Shown piece after piece: positions 1 through 8,270 of a DNA stretch of 64,000 bases (its first letter is position 1; each line of letters begins with the position of its first letter). Under the pieces are notes generated by a model. It made no database searches. It was not told where the DNA came from and was given only the letters and a program-made list of their open reading frames with translations. The stretch is from Streptomyces sp. Ag109_O5-10 (GTDB taxonomy: Bacteria; Actinomycetota; Actinomycetes; Streptomycetales; Streptomycetaceae). The DNA is taken from the NCBI RefSeq assembly GCF_900105755.1, contig NZ_FNTQ01000001.1:3348001-3412000 (forward strand). The letters are read 5' to 3'. The position numbers and the translations under genes were made by a program.

Positions 1-2
1 TG

Positions 3-2207
3 CTGGACCGCGACCACCTCGGCGGGCGCTCGCAGGGCCCCGGCGGAACGGACGCGGTCGTCGGCGTCACCGGGCCGCTGAAGGGCCAGTGGGGCCACCC
101 CGCGGTCTGGGGCGGTGACGGCGGCTACGTGTACGTCGTCGGCAACGGCGGCTCGCTGACGGCGCTGCACCGCGGCGTGACCGGCAAGGGGGACCCGGCG
201 CTGAGCGTCGCGGGCGCGAGCCAGGACTCCTTCCCCTACACCAGCGGCTCGGCGGTGGTCACCTCCGACGGGACGCGCTCGGGCAGCGCCCTGGTGTGGG
301 TCGTGTGGTCGGGCGGCCCGACGGGCGTGGGCGCCCAACTGCGCGCCTACAACCCGGTACCGGACGCGAACGGCGTCCTGCAGCTGGTGTGGTCCGCGCC
401 GATCGGCACCGCAGCGAAGTTCGCCGTCCCGGCTACCGACGGCAATCAGGTCTTCGTCGGAACACGGGACGGCAAGGTCTACGCGTACGGCAACCCGGTG
501 GGCAGCCCGCTCAAGGGCGGACCTGTCGACTTCGGGACGGCGCAGGTCGGCGACGCGGTGAGCACCGACGTCGTCCTGACGGAGAACCAGAACCCGTCCA
601 GGGCGCTGACGATCGAGTCGGTGAGCGTCGACGGACCGTTCACCGCGGACACCGCGTCGCTTCCCGCCTCGATCCCGGCCGGCGGGCAGCTGACCGTGCC
701 GGTCACGTTCCGGCCGGCCGCGGTCCTGGGCGCGAGCGGCACGCTCACCGTCGCCACCGGCGCGGGCACGTTCGCGCTGAGTCTGCACGGCGTCGGGACC
801 AGGGCGGGGCTGGCCGCGTTCCCGGGCACGGTGTCCTTCGCCAACCAGCCGACGGGGACCGCGGCCACCGCGAACGTCCAGCTGACCAACACCGGCACCG
901 AGCCGGAGACCATCACCTCCGTCGCACCGCCCACCGGACCGTTCAGCGCGGACAACCTGCCGAGCGCCGACCCGGCGGACCCGACGGTCGTCCCGGCCCA
1001 GGGCTCGGTCGTGCTCCGCGTCGGCTACGCGCCCACGGCCACCGGCCGGCACTCCTCGTCGATCACCCTGTCGAGCACCAGCGGCACGCTGACCATCCCG
1101 GTCGAGGGCAACGCGATCAGCGGCCAGGGGCACCTGCTGCTCACTCCCCCGTCGCTGGCGTTCGGCGGGGTCACCCGCGGCACGTCGGTCACCAAGTCGT
1201 TCACCATCACCAACTCCGGGAACGTTCCGGTCACCATCACCAAGGCGAAGGCGCCGGCCGGCGTGTTCACCAGCGCGGACCCGCTGCCCGAGGGGCTGGT
1301 CATCGGCCCCGAGCAGAGCGTGCGGCAGACCGTGACCTTCTCGCCGACCACCGTCGGCGCCCGGTCGGCGTCCTACGAGATCACCGGCGACTCCGGGCAG
1401 GGCGCGATGCTGGAGACGGTCGGCGGCACGGGCACCCCGCCGCCGGCACAGCTCGGCACGCTGCTGGCGCGGGACACCTTCGGCGTGCTGTGGCAGTACC
1501 ACGGCACGGGCGTGGCGGCGGCGCCCCTCGCGCGGCGCCTCGACATCGGCCCCGGCTGGAACACCTACAACCTGATCACCAGTGTCTCGCGGGTGATGTC
1601 GGACGGCACCGGCTCGGTCGTGGCCCGCGACGGCACGGGCACGCTGTGGCTGTACCAGGGGACCGGCAAGGCGGCGGCACCGTTCGCGCCGCGCAGGAAG
1701 GTCGGGCCGGGCTGGGGCGGTTACACCTCCCTGACCGGCACGGGCGACGTCACGGGTGACGGCAGGGCCGACCTGCTCGCCCGCGACACCAGGGGCACCC
1801 TGTGGCTCTACCGCGGCACCGGCAGCACCACCGCCCCCTTCGCCGCCCGCACCAGGATCGGCACGGGCTGGAACACCTACAACGCGCTGACCGGCACGGG
1901 CGACGTCACCGGTGACGGCAGGGCCGACCTGCTCGCCCGCGACACCAGGGGCACCCTGTGGCTCTACCGCGGCACCGGCAGCACCACCGCCCCCTTCGCC
2001 GCCCGCACCAGGATCGGCACGGGCTGGAACACCTACAACGCGCTCGCCGGACCGCGTGACGTCACCGGTGACGGCAGGGCCGACCTGCTCGCCCGCGACA
2101 CCACGGGCACGCTGTGGCTCTACCGGGGCACCGGCCACGCGGCGGCGCCCTACGCGTCGCGCGTCAGCGTCGGGCCCGGCTGGAAGATCTACAACTCCCT
2201 CGTCTGA
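3..2207 (+). CDS. Secreted beta-propeller / ASH-domain / FG-GAP repeat protein, 5' end missing
   Basis: The reading frame is open from the first bases of the window, so the gene starts further left; 734 residues are visible. Near the start come PQQ/quinoprotein-like blade motifs (GDGGYVYVVGN, DGKVYAYG). Three immunoglobulin-like ASH/Hydin repeats of about 105 residues follow, each with a VxFG..PxGT..V.LTNTG pattern. The C-terminal ~250 residues are five FG-GAP/VCBS-like blades of 52 residues carrying DVTGDGRADLLARD and TLWLYRGTG. These folds are typical of exported binding or adhesion proteins. No catalytic residues are recognisable. Two blades are nearly identical at DNA level. A strong hairpin follows the stop. 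Exact ligand or role unknown. Confidence 0.8.
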   Translation: MDRDHLGGRSQGPGGTDAVVGVTGPLKGQWGHPAVWGGDGGYVYVVGNGGSLTALHRGVTGKGDPALSVAGASQDSFPYTSGSAVVTSDGTRSGSALVWVVWSGGPTGVGAQLRAYNPVPDANGVLQLVWSAPIGTAAKFAVPATDGNQVFVGTRDGKVYAYGNPVGSPLKGGPVDFGTAQVGDAVSTDVVLTENQNPSRALTIESVSVDGPFTADTASLPASIPAGGQLTVPVTFRPAAVLGASGTLTVATGAGTFALSLHGVGTRAGLAAFPGTVSFANQPTGTAATANVQLTNTGTEPETITSVAPPTGPFSADNLPSADPADPTVVPAQGSVVLRVGYAPTATGRHSSSITLSSTSGTLTIPVEGNAISGQGHLLLTPPSLAFGGVTRGTSVTKSFTITNSGNVPVTITKAKAPAGVFTSADPLPEGLVIGPEQSVRQTVTFSPTTVGARSASYEITGDSGQGAMLETVGGTGTPPPAQLGTLLARDTFGVLWQYHGTGVAAAPLARRLDIGPGWNTYNLITSVSRVMSDGTGSVVARDGTGTLWLYQGTGKAAAPFAPRRKVGPGWGGYTSLTGTGDVTGDGRADLLARDTRGTLWLYRGTGSTTAPFAARTRIGTGWNTYNALTGTGDVTGDGRADLLARDTRGTLWLYRGTGSTTAPFAARTRIGTGWNTYNALAGPRDVTGDGRADLLARDTTGTLWLYRGTGHAAAPYASRVSVGPGWKIYNSLV
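1746..2057 (+). repeat. Two near-identical 156-bp tandem repeats inside the FG-GAP coding region
   Basis: The units start at 1746 and 1902; a third, more diverged one starts at 2058. The first two differ at one base near the start and a few at the end, while earlier blades are only similar at protein level. The 156-bp period equals one 52-residue beta-propeller blade. Confidence 0.85.
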
Positions 2208-2231
2208 GCCCACTGCGGCCCGGGCAACGAC

Positions 2232-2266
2232 GGCGGCGCGGCCCCCGCGAAGGGTGCCGCGCCGCC
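2232..2266 (+). terminator. Hairpin terminator after the FG-GAP gene
   Basis: GGCGGCGCGGC (2232-2242) pairs perfectly with GCCGCGCCGCC (2256-2266) over a 13-nt loop, 25 bases past the stop codon. There is no U tract, which is usual for Streptomyces. Confidence 0.65.
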
Positions 2267-2597
2267 CGTGCGTCCGACGGGCGGCGATCGCGTCGACCGG
2301 GGGCAGCGGCGTATACCGCTCCAGCTGCCTCGGAGACCGGCATCTCCGACATCGCGGTCCACACCTCCGAGTCGGCCGCCGCCGTCCACACCTCCGAGTC
2401 GGCCGCCGTCGGCCGCCTCTCACCGACGCCCGGACGCCGTCCGGCCCTTCGGCACCCTTCGCCGCGCGGGGTGAAGAATCGGCGCCGCGGACCGCGTCCT
2501 ACGGCCGGATCCGCGCACGGCCCCGCCCTGAAGGATCGTGGCGGGCGGAACCGCCACGGGTTCCGCGAGGACAGCTGCGGTTTCCTTGCGACCAGGA
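2267..2597. other. Intergenic stretch with a 27-bp tandem duplication
   Basis: No gene seen. The only structure is a direct repeat: a 24-base block starting GTCCACACCTCC at 2357-2380 and again at 2384-2407 (period 27). Open frames here have no ribosome site or recognisable motif. Confidence 0.5.
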
Positions 2598-2626
2598 CCA
2601 ATCCGCCGCCACAGCAGGATCGGATT
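2598..2626 (+). promoter_or_regulatory. Proposed SigK promoter of sigK-rskA (autoregulation)
   Basis: CCAATCC (2598-2604), 16-base spacer, CGGATT (2621-2626), followed by ACG. Transcription would begin near 2633, leaving a short leader with GGAGG ahead of the GTG at 2660. The same two boxes with the same spacing occur three more times in this window (4745-4773, 4682-4710 minus, 13807-13835 minus), each beside a gene that fits a SigK regulon. The boxes resemble the mycobacterial SigK consensus as I recall it (CCATCC / CGAAT). Confidence 0.75.
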
Positions 2627-2659
2627 ACGTCCGGAGATGTCCCAACAGCGGAGGCCCCC

Positions 2660-3244
2660 GTGAAAGAAGCCGTGTATATCGGCAGAAATCCATCGTCGGA
2701 ACCGGATCTGGAGGAGCTGGTGGGCCGCGTGGCTCTGGGGGACGAGGACGCGTTCGCCGCCGTCTATGACGCCGTGGCCGGTTCCGTCCTGGGGGTCGCG
2801 CGTGCCGTGCTGCGTGATCAGGCGCAGTCGGAGGAGGTGGCGCAGGAGGTGCTGGTGGAGGTGTGGCGGACCGCCCCGCGCTTTCGGCCCGAGCGCGGGA
2901 CTGCGGTCAACTGGATCCTCACCCTCGCGCACCGCCGCGCGGTGGACCGGGTCCGCTCGGTGGAGGCCGCGACCGCCCGCGACCACAAGGCCGCGCTGCT
3001 GGAGCGGACGCCTGAGTTCGACGAGGTGACCGAGCAGGTGGAGGCCAGGCTGGAACGGGAGCAGGTACGACGGTGCCTGCGCACGCTGACCGAGATCCAG
3101 CGCCAGGCCGTCACGCTCGCCTACTACCGAGGGCTGACCTACGGCCAGGTGGCCGAGGCGCTCACGCTTCCACTGGGCACCGCGAAGACCCGACTGCGGG
3201 ACGGGCTCATCCGCCTGCGCGACTGCCTGGGGGTGACCGCATGA
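2660..3244 (+). CDS. sigK: ECF RNA polymerase sigma factor SigK
   Basis: A 194-residue ECF sigma factor. Region 2 lies at about residues 20-90 (DEDAFAAVYDAVAG, QSEEVAQEVLVEVWR, INWIL-like VNWILTLAHRRAVDR) and region 4 at about 135-188 with the helix-turn-helix TYGQVAEALTLPLGTAKTRLR. The GTG start was chosen because GGAGG sits 5 bases upstream and because it lies just after the proposed promoter; a longer open frame upstream has no support. The stop overlaps the rskA start by four bases (ATGA), so the pair is translationally coupled. It belongs to the SigK/SigL-type ECFs controlled by zinc anti-sigma factors. In mycobacteria SigK drives its own locus and the fasciclin proteins MPT70/MPT83; a fasciclin gene lies 3 kb downstream here. 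Confidence 0.92.
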   Translation: MKEAVYIGRNPSSEPDLEELVGRVALGDEDAFAAVYDAVAGSVLGVARAVLRDQAQSEEVAQEVLVEVWRTAPRFRPERGTAVNWILTLAHRRAVDRVRSVEAATARDHKAALLERTPEFDEVTEQVEARLEREQVRRCLRTLTEIQRQAVTLAYYRGLTYGQVAEALTLPLGTAKTRLRDGLIRLRDCLGVTA

Positions 3245-3996
3245 CCAGCGTCGCCGATCTGCACCACCTGACGGGGGCCTACGCCCTGCACGCCCTGTCC
3301 GACGACGAACTGCGCACGTTCGAGCATCACCTGGCGGGCTGCGAACCGTGCACACAGGAGACCGCCGAGTTGTCGGCGACCGCGGCCCGGCTGGGACTGG
3401 CCACCACCATGACACCCCCGGCGGCCATGCGCGAGCGGGTACTGCACCGCGTCTCGTCCGTCCGGCAGGAGACACCGGGCGGGCCGGCGGCCGGACGCGC
3501 CGGACGCTCCTCGCTGCATGCCAGGGTGCTGTCCCGGTGGACGCTCGCCGCCTGCCTCGCGGCGGTCGCAGCGCTCGGAGGCACGACCGTCTGGCAACAT
3601 CAGCGCGCCGAGGACGCCCTGCGCCAGGCGCACCGCGCGCAGAGCGGGACCGGGGAGATCGCCGCCGTCCTGGCCGCACCGGACGCCAGGACACGTGCCG
3701 CCGCGCTGGGCGACGGCGCCACCGGCACGGTCGTCGTCTCCAAGGCCCGGGACAGGGCCGTGTTCGTCGTCTCCGGGATGGCCAGACCCCCCGGCGGCAA
3801 GGTGTACCAGCTGTGGTTCGACGACGACGGCACCATGCGCTCCGCCGGTCTGATGGATCCCGGCCGCACCGACCAGGCAGTACTCCTGCGGGGCGGAGTC
3901 GACGGGGCCTCGGGGATGGGGGTCACAGTGGAACCGGCCGGCGGCTCGAAGAGTCCGACCTCCGCGCCGGTCGCCCTGCTGGGCTTCCCGGCCTGA
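3241..3996 (+). CDS. rskA: Anti-sigma-K factor RskA, membrane-bound
   Basis: 251 residues. The N-terminal cytoplasmic anti-sigma domain has the zinc motif HxxxCxxC (H30, C34, C37: HHLAGCEPC). One membrane segment lies at about residues 100-118 (WTLAACLAAVAALGG), followed by the extracytoplasmic RskA domain (GTVVVSKARDRAVFVVSGM, GKVYQLWF) in the last ~130 residues. Known members bind and hold the cognate ECF sigma factor at the membrane until regulated proteolysis frees it. The start overlaps the sigK stop, so the stoichiometry is probably fixed by coupling. The protein looks intact. Confidence 0.93.
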   Translation: MTSVADLHHLTGAYALHALSDDELRTFEHHLAGCEPCTQETAELSATAARLGLATTMTPPAAMRERVLHRVSSVRQETPGGPAAGRAGRSSLHARVLSRWTLAACLAAVAALGGTTVWQHQRAEDALRQAHRAQSGTGEIAAVLAAPDARTRAAALGDGATGTVVVSKARDRAVFVVSGMARPPGGKVYQLWFDDDGTMRSAGLMDPGRTDQAVLLRGGVDGASGMGVTVEPAGGSKSPTSAPVALLGFPA

Positions 3997-4068
3997 GGGT
4001 CCATCAGGATGCGATAGACCCCCCTGCCCGCCCCCGAGGAGGGGGCCCGGTCGCGCCGGGCCTGGGGG

Positions 4069-4535
4069 TTGAGCGTGGAACACGTGGCCGGGGCGTTCGG
4101 CGTGACCACGGCGACCGCGCGGTCCTGGGAGGCGGGCCGCACCGCGCCGACCGGGCCGCGCCGGGCCGCGTACGGTGCGTTCCTCAGCGGTCTGGCCCAG
4201 GGCCCGGTGGCCGCCTCTGGCCAGGCCGGTGCGGCGCCGTCCGGCGGAACGGGAAGCGCCGTCGACGGCGCCGCGCGCCCGGGCCCACGGCGCGCCCTGC
4301 CGCCTCTCCGGCGCAGGGCGAGGTGCCGTCGGGGGTACCGGCCGCCCGGCCCGCAACCGTCGTATCGGCAGCGCTGACCACGCGAACAGCCGGCGAGGCG
4401 GTGCGGCCCGTGGGAGCCAGGCCGGATCCCGGCACTCCGGCGGGCCGCCGAAGGCCGCGGGCCCTGGCGCTCGCGACGGGCGTGTGGACCGCCCTGCTGT
4501 ATCTGATGACGACCACGCCCCAGCCGCACCCGTAG
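4069..4535 (+). pseudogene. Frame-broken helix-turn-helix / membrane protein remnant
   Basis: From the TTG at 4069 the first ~55 residues read as an HTH (LSVEHVAGAFGVTTATARSWEAGR, then TGPRRAAYGAFL). The frame then dissolves into Arg/Pro-rich sequence. A plausible continuation lies one frame over, ending at 4535 with a hydrophobic segment (ALALATGVWTALLYLM) and TTPQPHP. The break is near 4250-4330. The true start may have lain upstream, since the frame is open back to 4018. Another fragment with perfect third-position G/C lies in a further frame at about 4538-4650. I read 3997-4680 as gene debris between rskA and the oxidoreductase promoter. A sequencing error is the alternative for one break but would not explain all of them. 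Confidence 0.5.
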
Positions 4536-4681
4536 GGCACGGCAACGGCCAGGTGTCCCTCGACGGCACGACGAACGGCGCGGGCCACCTCCACCGCTCG
4601 GGCCCGGCGCACCGCGACCACCTGGACATCGACGTGCGGCGCGGAGGGCACCTATCGCCGTTCCGATGCGTATTTTCTTGG

Positions 4682-4710
4682 AATCCGGAGCGGAACAGCC
4701 CGCGGATTGG
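4682..4710 (-). promoter_or_regulatory. Proposed minus-strand SigK promoter
   Basis: Read on the minus strand: CCAATCC (4710-4704), 16 bases, CGGATT (4687-4682). It is an exact match to the other three SigK boxes and diverges from the plus-strand copy at 4745-4773. No intact minus-strand gene follows; an open frame begins with GTG at 4651 but has poor codon position bias. It may be an orphan left by gene loss, or may drive an antisense RNA. Confidence 0.6.
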
Positions 4711-4744
4711 TGCGGAAAAAAGATTCACCCGTTCGAGGGGACGA

Positions 4745-4773
4745 CCAATCCGGCCCCGGTCCGGAACCGGATT
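4745..4773 (+). promoter_or_regulatory. Proposed SigK promoter of the molybdopterin oxidoreductase-fasciclin unit
   Basis: CCAATCC (4745-4751), 16-base spacer, CGGATT (4768-4773). The -10-like box ends only six bases before the GTG at 4780, so the transcript would start at or next to the start codon, predicting a leaderless mRNA. Confidence 0.75.
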
Positions 4774-4779
4774 CCCCAC

Positions 4780-6381
4780 GTGACCGACAACGACAACGAA
4801 CCACGCAGGCCGAACGGCCCGCTCCGCCTCGCCGCGGGTGCGATCGCCGGGGTGGTGAGCGGATTCGCCGCCATCACCGTGGCTGAGCTGGTGTCGGCGG
4901 CGGTCCGTCCGCAGGCGGGACCGGTGGTCGCGGTGGGGAGCGCGGCGATCGACCGCACCCCCGCCGCGGTGAAGGACTGGGCGGTACGGAATTTCGGCAC
5001 CGACGACAAACTCGTTCTCCAGCTCGGAATTCTCGCGGTACTCGCGCTTTTCGCGGTGGCGCTGGGAATTGCGGTGCTGCGGTTCCGGCGCACCGGCGCG
5101 GCCGGTGTGCTGGTGTTCGGCGCGGTCGGGGCGCTGGCGGCCGTCTCGCGTCCCGACACGAAGGGCTTCACCGACACACTGCCGTCACTCGTGGGCGCCG
5201 GTGCCGGGGCACTCCTGCTGTACGTCCTGGCCGGCCGTCTCGAACGGCGGCCCACGACAGGGCCCGCAACGGCCGGTGAACCGGTGGCCGACCGGGACCG
5301 GCGCGGTTTCGTCGTCACGGCGTCCACCGCAGCCCTGGCCTCCGCGGGAGCCGGTGTCCTGGGCAGGTCCCTGAACTCGGCGAGCGGCCGGAGCGCGGTC
5401 GCCTCCCGTGACCGGCTGGTCCTGCCGGCCCCCGCCTCACCCGCGGCCGCCGTCCTCCGGGGAGCGGGGCTGCGGATTCCCGGCGCCGTCCCCTTCATCA
5501 CCCCGAACAGCGACTTCTACCGGGTGGACACCGCTCTGGTGGTCCCCAAGGTCGACGCGACCACCTGGCGGCTGCGCATCCACGGCCAGGGCGTCACCCG
5601 CCCGCTCACGCTCTCCTTCGACGACCTGCTGCGACGCGAGCTGGTCGAACGCGACATCACCCTCACCTGCGTCTCCAACGAGGTCGGCGGCCCGTACGTG
5701 GGCAACGCCCGCTGGATCGGCGTACGACTGGCGGACCTGCTGGCCGAGTGCGGGGTGCGGCCTCCCTCGAAGGGCGGCCCCGCCGACCAGCTGGTGGCGC
5801 GCTCGGTGGACGGCATGACGATCGGCAGCCCGATCGAGGACGTCATGGACGGCCGCGACGCCCTCCTGGCCCTCGGCATGAACGGCGAACCGCTGCCCTT
5901 CGCGCACGGCTTCCCGGTCCGCATGGTCGTACCCGGCCTGTACGGGTTCGTCTCCGCCTGCAAGTGGATCAAGGACATCGAACTCACCACCTTCGACGCC
6001 TACGACGCCTACTGGGTCAAGCGCGGCTGGGCGCGCAGGGCGCCGGTCAAGACGGAGTCGCGGATCGACACGCCCAGGCCGTTCGCCCGGCCGAAGGCGG
6101 GCACGGTGATGGTCGCCGGGGTCGCCTGGGCCCAGCACCGCGGCATCGACAAGGTCGAGATCCGGGTCGACGACGGCCCCTGGCGGGAAGCCCGCCTCGC
6201 CGCCGAGGACACGGCCGACACCTGGCGCCAGTGGTCCTTCCCCTGGCAGGCAACCAAGGGCGGCCACACCCTCACCGTCCGCGCCACCGACCGCACGGGC
6301 GCGGTGCAGACCGGCGAACGCGCCCGGACCGTCCCCGACGGCGCCAGCGGACGGCACTCCGTCGTCGTCACCGTCGAGTGA
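4780..6381 (+). CDS. Membrane-anchored molybdopterin-dependent oxidoreductase (sulfite oxidase fold)
   Basis: 533 residues from the GTG at 4780. Four hydrophobic segments occupy roughly residues 15-160, followed by a DRRGF-hydrophobic stretch that looks like an internal twin-arginine signal, then the sulfite-oxidase-type Mo-cofactor domain (about 250-420) and a C-terminal Ig-like Mo-co dimerisation domain (about 430-533). Cys297 in TLTCVSNEVGG is the expected molybdenum ligand. The family transfers oxygen or reduces oxidised substrates outside the membrane; MsrP-like repair of oxidised proteins is one possibility, but the substrate is unknown. The start was chosen because a SigK-type promoter ends six bases upstream; an in-frame ATG at 4666 would lie inside that promoter region. 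The gene ends 68 bases before the fasciclin gene. Confidence 0.88.
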   Translation: MTDNDNEPRRPNGPLRLAAGAIAGVVSGFAAITVAELVSAAVRPQAGPVVAVGSAAIDRTPAAVKDWAVRNFGTDDKLVLQLGILAVLALFAVALGIAVLRFRRTGAAGVLVFGAVGALAAVSRPDTKGFTDTLPSLVGAGAGALLLYVLAGRLERRPTTGPATAGEPVADRDRRGFVVTASTAALASAGAGVLGRSLNSASGRSAVASRDRLVLPAPASPAAAVLRGAGLRIPGAVPFITPNSDFYRVDTALVVPKVDATTWRLRIHGQGVTRPLTLSFDDLLRRELVERDITLTCVSNEVGGPYVGNARWIGVRLADLLAECGVRPPSKGGPADQLVARSVDGMTIGSPIEDVMDGRDALLALGMNGEPLPFAHGFPVRMVVPGLYGFVSACKWIKDIELTTFDAYDAYWVKRGWARRAPVKTESRIDTPRPFARPKAGTVMVAGVAWAQHRGIDKVEIRVDDGPWREARLAAEDTADTWRQWSFPWQATKGGHTLTVRATDRTGAVQTGERARTVPDGASGRHSVVVTVE

Positions 6382-6449
6382 CCTCCAAGACCACCTTCCC
6401 TTCCCCTCACAAGGCAGTACCCGCTGCCGTGACCTACAGGAGAAACACC

Positions 6450-7109
6450 ATGAACACCCGTATCCGCCGCATCGCCGTGACCGTGGCCGCCGCGGCCGTC
6501 CTGCCGCTGGCTCTGAGCGCCTGCTCCGACAACAGCGGCGACTCCACCAACTCGGACTCCTCGTCGAAGGCGTCGGCGTCCGCCTCCGCGTCGGGCGACG
6601 GCATGACGGGCTCCGGCAGCACCACCTCGGCGGACCAGCCCTTCGGCGCCGCCTGTTCGGCCGTGCCCGCCAGCGGCGCGGGCTCCTTCGACGGCATGGC
6701 CCAGGATCCGGTCGCCACGGCCGCCTCCAACAACCCGGCCCTGTCCACGCTGGTGGCCGCGGTGAAGAAGGCCGGTCTGGTCGACACCCTCAACAACGCC
6801 CAGAACATCACCGTGTTCGCACCGACCAACGACGCCTTCTCGAAGATCCCCAAGGCCACGCTGGACAAGGTCCTGAGCGACAAGGCGCAGCTGACGAAGA
6901 TCCTCACCTACCACGTGGTCGGCCGGAAGCTCACCCCGAAGGACCTGGAGAACGGCTCCTTCGACACCCTGGAGAAGTCGAAGCTCACCACCGCCGGCTC
7001 GGGCGAGTCCTACACCGTGAACGACTCCGCCAAGGTCGTCTGCGGCAACGTCAAGACCGCCAACGCCAACGTCTACATCATCGACACCGTCCTGATGCCG
7101 ACCTCCTGA
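6450..7109 (+). CDS. Fasciclin (FAS1) domain lipoprotein
   Basis: 219 residues. An AGGAG site (6438-6442) precedes the ATG. The signal peptide ends in lipobox LALSAC with C25 as lipidation site, followed by a Ser/Ala/Asp-rich linker. One FAS1 domain covers about residues 70-217, with the family motifs TVFAPTNDAF and VYIIDTVLMP. FAS1 lipoproteins are surface adhesion or matrix proteins. The mycobacterial relatives MPT70/MPT83 are the classical SigK targets. Here the gene lies downstream of the oxidoreductase with no SigK box of its own, so it is probably read from the promoter at 4745-4773. Two cysteines (in FGAACSA and KVVCGNV) could form a disulfide. Confidence 0.93.
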   Translation: MNTRIRRIAVTVAAAAVLPLALSACSDNSGDSTNSDSSSKASASASASGDGMTGSGSTTSADQPFGAACSAVPASGAGSFDGMAQDPVATAASNNPALSTLVAAVKKAGLVDTLNNAQNITVFAPTNDAFSKIPKATLDKVLSDKAQLTKILTYHVVGRKLTPKDLENGSFDTLEKSKLTTAGSGESYTVNDSAKVVCGNVKTANANVYIIDTVLMPTS

Positions 7110-7122
7110 CCGCGCACCGCGC

Positions 7123-7153
7123 GGGGGCCGGGACCACCGCGGTCCCGGCCCCC
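7123..7153 (+). terminator. Strong hairpin terminator after the fasciclin gene
   Basis: GGGGGCCGGGACC (7123-7135) and GGTCCCGGCCCCC (7141-7153) form a perfect 13-bp stem with a 5-nt loop. It closes the oxidoreductase-fasciclin transcript and separates it from the decayed Asp23 genes. Confidence 0.85.
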
Positions 7154-7261
7154 GTCGGCGTTCCCCGGCGCTTGCCGGGCAACCGGGTACGGCTGCGCGC
7201 GGAACGGGTCGATGCAAGTACAGGCACCTGACGAGGCGGTCACGGCAGAAGGGACGCCACC

Positions 7262-7634
7262 ATGACCACACAGGTGGCGGACATCGCCGCCCGCGGGATC
7301 CCGGGCGTGTACGACATGGGCGACGGGATGTCCCGCACCATCGGCGCCGCCCGCGTCCGCGTACCCGGCGGCCGGCCGACCGTCGGGCGCGGCGATGAGG
7401 TCGAGCTGGGCGAACGGCAGAGGCCATCGACCTCGACCTCGTCGTCGAGTACGGCGTACCCGCCACCGCCGTGTCCCGGGACGTCCGCGAGAACGTGATC
7501 TCCGGGCGGTCGAACGCGGCACCGGCCTGGAGGTCGCCGAGGTGAACATCACCGTCAACGACGTCCGACTGCCCGGCGAGGAGGAGCCCTCCGCCGGTGC
7601 CGAGGCCCGCGTTGAGTGGCGGTTCCCGGCGTGA
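7262..7634 (+). pseudogene. Asp23/Gls24 family protein, two frameshifts
   Basis: The ATG at 7262 starts a frame reading TQVADIAARGIPGVYDMG ... GRGDEVELGERQ. At about 7421 it must shift to read AIDLDLVVEYGVPATAVSRD, then VRENVI. At about 7500 it must shift again to read RAVERGTGLEVAEVNITV and end at 7634 (EARVEWRFPA). Together the three pieces make a normal ~120-residue Asp23 protein, a family of cell-envelope stress proteins. All three frames are needed, so no full-length product is expected. Confidence 0.85.
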
Positions 7635-7671
7635 GCGGACGACAGCGGATCCAGGCGGAAGGTGGACGGGG

Positions 7672-7855
7672 GTGAGCGCACCGTGCGGAGGAATGCTCGC
7701 GGGGATGGCCCTGGCGTTCACCGGATACGTCGGCGGCATCGGCGCGTTCCTGCTCGTGGGCGCTCGGCGGCCTCGGCCGGGCCGCGGGCCGCTGGGTCGA
7801 GGGCGGCGGCAGCGTCCGGGACGTACGGGACGCGTTCGAGCGGAGTCGCCGATGA
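7672..7855 (+). pseudogene. Small membrane protein of the Asp23 operon, frameshifted
   Basis: From the GTG at 7672 the frame encodes a membrane segment (GMALAFTGYVGGIGAFLLVG). The natural continuation (LGGLGRAAGRWVEGGGS, then DVRDAFERSRR) lies in the next frame and ends with a TGA at 7853-7855 that overlaps the next start (ATGA). The shift is near 7760. Such small membrane proteins commonly sit between Asp23 genes in Streptomyces. Confidence 0.7.
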
Positions 7856-8143
7856 CCACCGCGGCGCGGCGGGCCACCACCACAGACACGGACCGGGCCG
7901 TGCGCAGGATCGACGAGCGGGCCGCCGACGAGGCCCTGACGGGCCAGGGGTCCAAGGCGATGGCGACCGTGCACGGACGCCGGGCACACGCGGACCGCGA
8001 CGTGGCGCTCCCCCCACCCGGCGGCGCTGACCGGCTCCGTCCCCAAGCTGCCAGAGCAAGTAGTGAGCCGTACCGGGCAGTTCACCGCCGGGCCGGGCAA
8101 GAACCCGACTGTTCACAGCGACGGGACCGGACCCGCCTCGTAG
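7852..8143 (+). pseudogene. Second Asp23/Gls24-like protein, frameshifted
   Basis: The ATG at 7852 overlaps the preceding stop. It reads DTDRAVRRIDERAADEAL and VHGRRAHADRDVALPPP in one frame. The expected ending (PAALTGSVPKLPEQVVSR, then TGQFTAG) is in another frame and stops at 8143. The break is near 8020. This is the third broken gene in a row, so the whole alkaline-shock operon appears dead. Confidence 0.7.
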
Positions 8144-8270
8144 CACTCCGGCGGCAGGGCGGACACGACCGCACGGTGGAAGGGGCGCATCCGCAGGGCT
8201 GCGAGGTGCCAGGGACGGGCGGGGAGCCGAAGCGGCACGAGGGCACTCGTCGCGGACACCTGGCCGGCGG

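Noticed and set aside
4184..4651. 155-codon minus-strand frame downstream of the orphan SigK box
   Set aside because: Third-position G/C bias favours a plus-strand frame in this stretch, and no ribosome site or domain is seen.
6382..6449. Separate SigK promoter for the fasciclin gene
   Set aside because: Neither half of the CCAATCC/CGGATT motif is present in this 68-base gap.
4069..8143. Frameshifts as sequencing errors
   Set aside because: Breaks cluster in dispensable genes while all neighbouring essential genes are intact; still, resequencing could overturn this.
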